Below, piece by piece: positions 51,731-58,850 of a stretch of 64,000 nt of DNA. The translations under genes were made by a program, and so were the position numbers. Source of the stretch: Fen-1077 sp964462865 (lineage in GTDB: Bacteria; Chloroflexota; Dehalococcoidia; Dehalococcoidales; RBG-16-60-22); the NCBI GenBank assembly GCA_964462865.1, contig CAYWZO010000001.1, positions 1-64,000 of the forward strand, read 5' to 3'. The notes beneath the pieces are model-generated. The model was not told where the DNA came from. It saw only the letters and a program-made list of their open reading frames with translations, and did no database searches. The stretch's first letter is position 1, and each line of letters starts with the position of its first letter.

Positions 51731-54694
51731 ATGACAATAACTGGCCCGACTGTAGCGGGAGAGCGAAAAACGGGGACAGTATCCCTGATAATAGATGGCG
51801 TAAAAGTTGAGGTGACGGAAGGGACGACGGTGCTGGAAGCGGCCCGACAGGCCGGAATTTACATCCCCACGCTGTGCTATGACCCCGACCTTAAGCCGTA
51901 CGGGGCCTGCCGCCTGTGTATCGTAGAAATCGAAAAGATGCGCGGCCTGCCCACCTCCTGTACTACGGCGGCGGCCGAAGGCATGGTCGTCCATACCGAA
52001 TCGAAGGCGGTCAACCAGTCGCGCCGCATCACCATGGAACTCATCATGGCCAACCATCACGGCGATTGCCTCACCTGTGCCAAGAACCAGAACTGCGAGC
52101 TGCAGACGGTGGCGCGCTACCTGGGCATCGAGCAGGAGCACTTCGACCGGATGCGGAAGAGCCAGGTGGTGCATCCCGTCGATGATAGCCATCCCGCTTA
52201 CATCCGCGATATGAACAAGTGCATCCTTTGCGGACGCTGCTGGCGCGCCTGCCACGAGATTGCCGGCGTCGAAGCAATCGACGTCGCCTTCCGGGGCAAC
52301 GCGGCCACAGTCAGCACCTTCGGCAATAAACCCATCGCGGAGTCCATCTGCGAGGCCTGCGGCGAGTGCCTGGAGCACTGTCCCACCGGCGCCCTGACAC
52401 CGAAAAATATCCGGCAGGCGGCGCGTGAAGTGAAAACAATCTGCCCGTACTGCGGCGTCGGCTGCTCCATTTTCCTGGGCGTCCGCGGCAATGAAATCGT
52501 CAGCGTCCGCGGCGATAAAGACAGCCCGGTCAACCGGGGCGGCCTCTGCGTGAAAGGGCGTTTCGGCTTTGACTTCGTCAACCACCCCGACCGTCTGACC
52601 AAACCGTTGATACGGCGGGAGGGCTGGAGCAAGGCCATCGAGGTCAACGGCAATTTCAAAGACATTTTCCGCGAGGCCACCTGGGACGAGGCCCTGGACC
52701 TGGTGGCTGATAGATTGTCCCTGATAAAAGCCGAGCACGGCCCGGACAGCCTCGGCGTTTTAAGCTCCGCCAAGTTCACCAACGAGGAGAACTACCTGGT
52801 GCAAAAGTTCACCCGGGCGGTCATCGGCACCAATAACGTCGACCATTGCGCCCGTCTCTGACATGCTTCTACAGTGGCCGGTGCGGCCGCAGCCTTCGGC
52901 GACGGTGCTATGAGCAACTCCATCGCTGATTTTCAGAAGGCCGACCTTCTCTTCGTCATCGGCTCCAATACCACCGAGTGCCATCCCATTATCGGGCGCT
53001 ACGTCCGCCAGGCAGCGCGCTCGGGCACGGCCAAACTCATCGTGGCCGACCCCCGTACCATCCAGCTGGCCAAGAGGGCAGCCATTCACCTGCGCCAGAA
53101 ACCGGGCACCGACGTAGCGCTGCTCAACGCCATGATGAACGTCATCCTCACCGAGGGGCTTGAGGACAAGGAATTTGTCACGGAGCGTACCGAAGGCTTC
53201 GAGGAGATGGCTGCGACCGTGAAAAAATACACTCCGGAGATGGCCGAGGAAATTACCGGCGTTTCCCGGGCCGATATCATCCGGGCGGCGCGGCTCTTCG
53301 CCAATGCGGAGCGAGCCTGCGTGCTCTACGGCATGGGCATCACCCAGCACACCACCGGCACGGACAATGTCAAAAGCGTCGCCAACCTGCTGATGTTGAC
53401 CGGTAACATCGGCCGCGAGGGCACCGGCTTCAGTCCGCTAAGGGGCCAGAACAACGTCCAGGGGGCCTGCGATATAGGCGCCCTGCCCAATGTCCTGCCC
53501 GGCTACCAGCCGGTGACCAACCCGGAGGCCAGGCAGAAGTTCGAGGCGGCCTGGAACTGTAAAATCAAGGACAAACCGGGCGTGCCCGTGACCGAAATGG
53601 TTGAAGCAGCCATTCGCAAAGACATCCGGGCGATGTACATCGTCGGTGAGAACCCGGCACTGACCGAGCCTTACACCACCCATGCCAGAAAAGCGCTGCA
53701 AAAGCTGGACTTCCTAGTGGTGCAGGATATCTTCCCCACCGAGACGGCGGTGCTGGCCGACGTGATTTTACCGGCGGCGGCCTTCGCCGAGAAGGACGGC
53801 ACCTATACCAGCACGGAAAGAAGGGTGCAGAAAGTGTGCCAGGCCGTTAGCCCGCCCGGAGAAGCTAAACCGGACTGGGAGATTATCTCGCTGCTGGCGA
53901 ACAAAATGGGATACCCCTTCCCTTACCAGACCATCGAGGAAATCAACCTCGAGATGACATCACTCACCCCCATTTACGGTGGTATGCAATTTGACCGGCT
54001 GGACAATTACGGGCTGCAGTGGCCATGCCGCGATAGGAACGACCCCGGTACCCCAACCCTCCACGCGGGCAAGTTCACCCGCGGGCTGGGCAAGTTCCAC
54101 GCCGTGGAGTACCGGCCGCCGGCGGAGTCCGTCTCGCCGGACTATCCGCTTACCCTTACCACCGGCCGGATACTGGAACAATACCACACCGGTACCATGA
54201 GCCGCCGCACCAAAGTGCTGAACGAGTTGCATCCCAAGGGGGGGATAGATATCCATCCCGAGGATGCCATCAAGCTCGGCATCACGGACGGAGATCTGGT
54301 AAGCGTGGCCTCGGAGCGGGGAAAGATTGAAGCGACAGCCAACATAACCGATACAACTGCGCCCGGACTGGCTTTTATGGCCTTCCACTGGAAGGAATCG
54401 CCGGCCAACATGCTCACCAACCCGGCGCTCGACCCGGTAGCCAAGATACCGGAGTTCAAGGTATCGGCCGTTAAAGCAGTGCTGGCGGTGCTGGACCGGG
54501 CCACCCAGGACAATGCCTTCCTGGCCCGGCTGGCCGAGAACCCCGCCGAGGCACTGAAGGAATATGACCTGACCCCCAAGGAGAAGATAGCCATCGCCAG
54601 CGGCGATATTCGTAAAATCGAGTCGTGGGTGGGCAAGCTGGACGAACGCCTCAAGAAATGGCTGGTGGCCCGGCTGGCCCAGGAGAAATGGTAG
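51731..54694 (+). CDS. fdhA: Selenocysteine formate dehydrogenase alpha subunit with C-terminal module
   Basis: Molybdenum/tungsten formate dehydrogenase of 987 residues, read through an in-frame UGA at codon 377 (NNVDHCARL-U-HASTVAG). The position matches the catalytic Sec/Cys of FdhF-type enzymes, and the same frame continues with full homology to 54694. N-terminal: NuoG-like [2Fe-2S] (CYDPDLKPYGACRLC), HHGDCLTCAKNQNC, CILCGRCWRAC and CEACGECLEHCP clusters. Then the FDH [4Fe-4S] site CPYCGVGCSIF and molybdopterin domains. Residues about 915-987 are an extra module ending IESWVGKLDERLKKWLVARL, also present in the proteins at 48785 and 58521. It oxidises formate or reduces CO2, coupled through NuoE/NuoF. 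Confidence 0.93.
52859..52890 (+). promoter_or_regulatory. UGA selenocysteine codon with SECIS-like hairpin
   Basis: After UGA (52859-52861), GTGGCC (52874-52879) pairs with GGCCGC (52885-52890) around the loop GGTGC (52880-52884). A GGU loop about 18-20 bases after the UGA is what bacterial SelB recognises. This supports Sec insertion rather than a frameshift or a real stop. Confidence 0.75.
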
Positions 54695-54727
54695 CCGGTA
54701 AGAGTCATCTTTTAATAATAAGCCTAT

Positions 54728-54755
54728 GAGGGGGGCCAGGCCCCCCTCTTTTCTT
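54728..54755 (+). terminator. Terminator of the formate dehydrogenase operon
   Basis: GAGGGGGG (54728-54735), loop CCAGG, CCCCCCTC (54741-54748), then TTTTCTT. The stem is a perfect 8 bp. It separates the FDH operon from the kinase at 54811. Confidence 0.9.
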
Positions 54756-54795
54756 AAGGCAGCGGGCTTTTTACTACTGAATAGCTTTAAAAGAG

Positions 54796-54801
54796 TATAA
54801 T
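54796..54801 (+). promoter_or_regulatory. TATAAT box giving a near-leaderless kinase transcript
   Basis: A perfect TATAAT lies only 9 bases before ATG 54811, with no ribosome binding site between. Transcription would start about at the ATG, so the kinase mRNA is likely leaderless. No strong -35 is seen (TTTACT near 54770 is at poor spacing). Confidence 0.5.
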
Positions 54802-54810
54802 ATATTGTAG

Positions 54811-56034
54811 ATGGAAGAGATAACCGACAGGCAGGAGTTTACAGAGAAAGACATTCTTTCATCGGGAGTGACGCGGCGGCTCCTGGAAGCCAAGGCGCCC
54901 GGGGGACTACGCAGCCCCCACGCCTGGATAATCGCGGGCATTTTTATCGTCTTTACCTACATTTACTACGGTGTCCTGAAGTCCTACCATGATATCTATG
55001 TCATCATCTTCTTCTACCCGATGATTTCAGCCGCAATCGTCTACCGCCTCAAGGGAGTGCTCGTCAGCGGTATTGCCTTCCTCGGCGTCATCATTCCCCA
55101 GGCCCTTCTCTTCGGCCACGACCTGGTATCACTGATGAGAACGCTCATCTTCGCCCTTTTTGCCTTCCTCATCAGCGGCCTGGGGGCGACGCTGCTGAAC
55201 TACATCGAGCACCAGGTAGAAGCCTATAAAGAGATTGTTTCGCTTAACGAAGAGCTGAATAAATACATCGAGCGCCTGCAAAAGACACAGCAGCAGTTGA
55301 TTCAGGCGGCCAAGCTCGGCTCCATCGGCGAGCTTTCAGCGGGGGTGGCCCACGAGCTAAACAATCCACTGGCCGGCGTGCTGGTCTACACCAGGCTGAT
55401 TAAAGACAAGCTGGCGAGGGACGCCTATAATAAAGAGCAACTGACGAGCAACCTGGATAAAATAGAATCGGCCATAGAGTACTGTACCGGGATTACTCGC
55501 GGTCTGCTCGATTTTGCCCGGCAGTCACCGCCGCTGCTGCGGCCGGTCACGGTGAGCCGTGCCGTGGATAAGGCCCTGTCTCTGGTGGGGCACCAGGCCA
55601 AGATAAAGCGGATTGAGGTCGTCAGGGAGGAAGCCCCGGCGCTGCCGCTGGTCGTGGCGGACTTCAACCAGCTGGTGCAGGTCATCATCAACCTGGTAGT
55701 CAACAGCATCGATGCCATGCAGGAAGGCTGCCAGGTGACTATCGGCACCTCTGGGGATAACGGGTGGGTCAGGATACGTGTCAGTGATACCGGCTGCGGC
55801 ATTACCCCGGAAAACATGGAAAAGCTGTTCACCCCGTTTTTCACCACGAAGGAAGAGGTCAAAGGCGTGGGGCTGGGGCTGGCGGTATCCTATGGCATCA
55901 TCGAGCGCCACGGAGGCAGGATTGAGGTTCAGAGCGAGGCAGGCAAGGGGAGCACCTTTACCGTTGTTTTACCGGCCTGCCAGAGCGAGGAGCCGCCCAA
56001 GCCAACCGAAAACCAGACTAACACTAGTCGTTAA
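54811..56034 (+). CDS. Orphan membrane sensor histidine kinase
   Basis: A 407-residue kinase with an N-terminal membrane module (about 36-135, four helices; PHAWIIAGIFIVFTYIYYG, YPMISAAIVYRLKGVL, VIIPQALLFG) related to those at 31205 and 56024. A coiled coil precedes a classical HisKA domain (His near 181, GELSAGVAHELNNPLAGVL) and HATPase (NLVVNSIDAMQEG, DTGCGITPEN, GVGLGLAVSYGI). No PAS or GAF domain. No response regulator is adjacent on its strand. The nearest free receiver is the one fused to acetyl-CoA synthetase at 58851, which may be its partner (inference). Its end overlaps the convergent kinase gene by 11 bases. Confidence 0.9.
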   Translation: MEEITDRQEFTEKDILSSGVTRRLLEAKAPGGLRSPHAWIIAGIFIVFTYIYYGVLKSYHDIYVIIFFYPMISAAIVYRLKGVLVSGIAFLGVIIPQALLFGHDLVSLMRTLIFALFAFLISGLGATLLNYIEHQVEAYKEIVSLNEELNKYIERLQKTQQQLIQAAKLGSIGELSAGVAHELNNPLAGVLVYTRLIKDKLARDAYNKEQLTSNLDKIESAIEYCTGITRGLLDFARQSPPLLRPVTVSRAVDKALSLVGHQAKIKRIEVVREEAPALPLVVADFNQLVQVIINLVVNSIDAMQEGCQVTIGTSGDNGWVRIRVSDTGCGITPENMEKLFTPFFTTKEEVKGVGLGLAVSYGIIERHGGRIEVQSEAGKGSTFTVVLPACQSEEPPKPTENQTNTSR

Positions 56035-57499
56035 GCGGCCAGGGTAAGGTCACGGTCAGCTCGGTCCCCTCGCCCGGCGCCGATTTTATTTGAAGACTGC
56101 CGTTGAGGAGACTGGCCCGTTCGTACATACCCATAATACCGAGTCGGCCTGCACTGACGCCTTCCCCCATTCTTTCTTTCACCACGAACCCCCGGCCATT
56201 ATCGGCCACGGTCATGGTAATACAGTTGTTACTGCCTTCGACGGTAATGGTCGCCCGGGAGGCCTGGGCATGTTTCCTGATGTTGTTCAGGGCTTCCTGG
56301 GCGATTCTGAAGAGGACTATCTGCGTTTCCGGCGTCAGCGCCCGGTCAAAGCCGGCCACCTTGACCTGTGTTTCAATACCCTGGTCGTTTTCCAGTTCCT
56401 CGGCGATCCACTCCAGGGCAGCCACCAGGCCAAGGTCATCGATGATGCGCGGCCTCAAGCCCTGGGCAGTGGCACGCAGGGCCTCCAGGGACTCCACGGC
56501 CTGGCCGCGGAGCCCGGCGATATTCTCTTTCAGGGACGATAGCTTGATACGCTGACCGGAGGACAGGTTGTCCAGCTTCTGAATGAGAATGAGTATGTTC
56601 GGAGAAACATCATCATGGAGGTCGCGGGCGATGCGTTTCCGCTCTTCCTCCTGGGCCATGGTGATCTGCTTGATATAGGCACGCATGTTTTCCTGCTGCT
56701 GCTTTTCCTGGGTGACGTCCCGGGCGACATGCTCGAAGCCCGTTATCCTGCCGCCGGAAATAATAGCGTTGGTGGTCATTTTGACCGTCCTGACCACGCC
56801 GGGGCTAATATAGAATTGCTGCTCGTAAGGCTGCTCGAAGTCCTCCCCGTCCACCAGCTTGTTCCTGACCTCCCTGGCCAGTACCAGCGATTCCTCGCTC
56901 ATAAATTTACCAAGGTGGGTTCCTCTCACCTCGGCTATCTTAAGCCCGGTCAATTTCTCAAACGCCCGGTTGCCATCGACCAGGTAGCCATTGACATCCT
57001 GCACCCAGATGGCATCACTGGCGTTTTCAAACAGATAGCGGTACTTCTGTTCGGAAATAGTCATGCCGCGCTCGGATTCTTCAAGACGGGACACGAGCTG
57101 CCGGTACAGGTCGCTCTCTTTTCTTTTCGTCTCGAACCACAGGTTTACCAGCACCCCAAGAATAACCACCGCACCGCTCTGCAAGAAGGCTTCCACGCGG
57201 TATTCAGACATGAAATAAACCCGGGGCAGGATGATAATCAGCGATATCACCAGGGCGGCCATCCCGGCCCTCAAGCCGAAAAACATACCGGCGTAGGTTA
57301 TCGGCACCAGGAAAAGGGTCCGCTCCACGGCAAAATGCGTCAACCCGAGAAAGGAAAGAAGGGAGGGCGATTCGACCGGCAGAAATTGCTGCGGATAATG
57401 GAAGATGGTGCCGATGATGAAAAAGGCCAACAATATCCAGAAATGGGGATTGGAGATGGTGATGGAAGCCTGTTTCAACGTACGAAAATAGTTGGCCAC
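56024..57499 (-). CDS. Membrane PAS sensor histidine kinase (NarX/DesK class)
   Basis: A 491-residue kinase. Membrane module of four or so helices (about 20-115; PHFWILLAFFIIGTIFHY, RTLFLVPITYAGMFFGLRAG, IILPRVYFM), coiled coil, PAS domain (about 150-270; YRYLFENASDAIWVQDVNG), and HisKA_3 with His near 296 (RIARDLHDDVSPNILILI). HATPase follows (ADNGRGFVV, LGIMGMYERASLLNG). It pairs with the NarL-like regulator that starts 36 bases upstream on the same strand. This is the second copy of the architecture in the window (the first is 30537-33181). Signal unknown; position in the formate/acetate island is suggestive. Confidence 0.92.
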   Translation of the reverse strand: MANYFRTLKQASITISNPHFWILLAFFIIGTIFHYPQQFLPVESPSLLSFLGLTHFAVERTLFLVPITYAGMFFGLRAGMAALVISLIIILPRVYFMSEYRVEAFLQSGAVVILGVLVNLWFETKRKESDLYRQLVSRLEESERGMTISEQKYRYLFENASDAIWVQDVNGYLVDGNRAFEKLTGLKIAEVRGTHLGKFMSEESLVLAREVRNKLVDGEDFEQPYEQQFYISPGVVRTVKMTTNAIISGGRITGFEHVARDVTQEKQQQENMRAYIKQITMAQEEERKRIARDLHDDVSPNILILIQKLDNLSSGQRIKLSSLKENIAGLRGQAVESLEALRATAQGLRPRIIDDLGLVAALEWIAEELENDQGIETQVKVAGFDRALTPETQIVLFRIAQEALNNIRKHAQASRATITVEGSNNCITMTVADNGRGFVVKERMGEGVSAGRLGIMGMYERASLLNGSLQIKSAPGEGTELTVTLPWPLND

Positions 57500-57535
57500 A
57501 ATTCGCTGTCCTGCCGCGCCTCTGGAATATGGTAT

Positions 57536-58198
57536 TTACTGTATATCGTTAAGGTCGATATAGCCCTGCTTTAGTCCCTTGATGATGGCATCGGTGCGGC
57601 TGCTGCAGCCGAGTTTATTGAAAATATTGGTCATATGGGCTTTGACGGTGCGCAGGCTGATAAACAGTTTTTCAGACAGTTCCTTGTTGCTCAACCCCCG
57701 TGCCGCCCATTTGAGAATTTCCATCTCCCTTGAGGTCAACTGCCCGCTCGTTTCACGCTCGTCCGGGCTTTTCGACAGGCTGGCCAGGCGCTGTACCAGC
57801 TTGCGGGTGACCTCGGAGTCGAGCACTGACTCGCCGGAACGCACCGCGCGTATCGCCCTGACAACATCATTGCCGGGGGAGTTCTTCAACAGATAGCCGC
57901 AGGCCCCGGCTTCCAGCAGGCCGATAATATAGCGGATATCACTGTAGGCCGTTAAAATCAGCAAAGCGGTGGCCGGGCTGACCTGCTTGATCTGCTTGGT
58001 GGCCTCGACGCCGTTAAGTTTGGGCATCACGATGTCCATGATAATGATATCGGGCTTTATCTTGGCGGCCAGTTGGACGGCTGCTTCGCCATCGGCGGCC
58101 TCACCCACCATCTCGAAATCCTTCTCCTTCTCGAGGAGATTGCGCATGCCCTCCCGAAGCATGGCATGGTCATCCGCGATCATAATCCTTGTTTTCAT
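57536..58198 (-). CDS. NarL/LuxR-type response regulator (second pair)
   Basis: A 220-residue regulator with an intact receiver (IMIADDHAMLREG, phospho-Asp in IIIMDIVMPKLNG, LILTAYS, GYLLKNSPG) and a C-terminal LuxR helix-turn-helix (LTSREMEILKWAARGLSNKE, HMTNIFNKLG). It precedes the PAS kinase on the same strand, a two-component operon. A 15-base palindrome (58308-58322) lies upstream between this gene and the divergent small protein/receiver-Acs genes, a likely operator for one or both sides. It is about 50% like the regulator at 30537 by eye. Confidence 0.93.
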   Translation of the reverse strand: MKTRIMIADDHAMLREGMRNLLEKEKDFEMVGEAADGEAAVQLAAKIKPDIIIMDIVMPKLNGVEATKQIKQVSPATALLILTAYSDIRYIIGLLEAGACGYLLKNSPGNDVVRAIRAVRSGESVLDSEVTRKLVQRLASLSKSPDERETSGQLTSREMEILKWAARGLSNKELSEKLFISLRTVKAHMTNIFNKLGCSSRTDAIIKGLKQGYIDLNDIQ

Positions 58199-58520
58199 AT
58201 TGCTCCTAGCGGTTGATTTGAATGCCTATCTAAAGTGTTTCTCTACCATTCTAAAACGTTAACAGGAAAATGGCAATCGTTCGGGCTATATCCGGCAATC
58301 CACGACCTGTGTCCGGGACACAATTGTTCAAGATTGAGAAAAAAGATACAAATTGGAGACTGGATTAACATAAATAAGCATCCGGTTCTAGTACTTTGGG
58401 GCAATCAGAAATATGACTTACTGACTGCCAGGATGAGCCGTGGGGTCGGTTAAAGACGATGGTAAGAGGTGTTAACATAAATTGGTTAGGTGGTGCGGAA
58501 GGTTGGTAAGGTTGACCGGA
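58199..58520. other. Divergent intergenic region with a palindrome
   Basis: About 320 bases between the divergent NarL-type regulator and the small module protein. It contains the 15-base palindrome at 58308-58322 and A/T-rich stretches that could hold promoters in both directions (for example TTGTTC then TACAAA near 58325-58353, weak). No coding or RNA gene signal was seen. Confidence 0.45.
58308..58322. promoter_or_regulatory. 15-base palindrome, likely operator
   Basis: TGTGTCC-G-GGACACA is a perfect inverted repeat with a one-base centre, about 110 bases upstream of the NarL-type regulator and 200 bases upstream of the small module gene. It fits a dimeric regulator site that could co-ordinate both divergent transcripts. 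Confidence 0.5.
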
Positions 58521-58790
58521 ATGAGAGAAAGAAAAAACACCAATCATGATGCCAGGCTGGAAAAACGGAATGCCATCCTGGCAGCCCTGACTAAAGCCAG
58601 GGGTGAAACGCCTGCCTCCGAGGTTACGGCAGAACCGGATGACGGGCATAACAGCTATTACACGATGAGCAAGGACGAAGTAGACGCCCTGGTTAAAGGT
58701 AATATGGAAAAAATAGAGAGCTGGGTCAACAACCTGGACAGGCGTCACGCGACCTGGCTTTTACGCTGGCTCATTAAAGAAAGCGGGTGA
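58521..58790 (+). CDS. Small IESWV-module protein before receiver-Acs
   Basis: An 89-residue protein from ATG 58521 (MRERKNTNHDARLEKRNAIL). The frame opens at 58482 with TTG and an unlike, basic N-terminus. The N-terminal half is charged and the middle is acidic (EVTAEPDDGHNSYY). The C-terminal end, MEKIESWVNNLDRRHATWLL then RWLIKESG, matches the end of the modules in FdhA and in the 48785 protein (IESWV..LD.R...W...L..E). The first half of the module (KEYDLT region) is degenerate. It lies 60 bases upstream of the receiver-acetyl-CoA synthetase gene on the same strand, so the module recurs beside both the formate enzyme and the acetate enzyme. Function unknown. Confidence 0.75.
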   Translation: MRERKNTNHDARLEKRNAILAALTKARGETPASEVTAEPDDGHNSYYTMSKDEVDALVKGNMEKIESWVNNLDRRHATWLLRWLIKESG

Positions 58791-58850
58791 AAAAACGGTA
58801 TGCATCGATGACACGAAAAAGACCGATAGATGTAAAAGGAGAAGGATAAA

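Noticed and set aside
51647..52738. A 363-residue minus-strand frame opposite fdhA
   Set aside because: Shadow of the conserved fdhA coding strand without a start signal or domain.
51731..52861. A shorter 376-residue formate dehydrogenase ending at TGA, plus a separate gene from 52874
   Set aside because: The two frames are the same, the TGA is at the catalytic Sec/Cys position and a GGU-loop hairpin follows, so I treat them as one selenoprotein.
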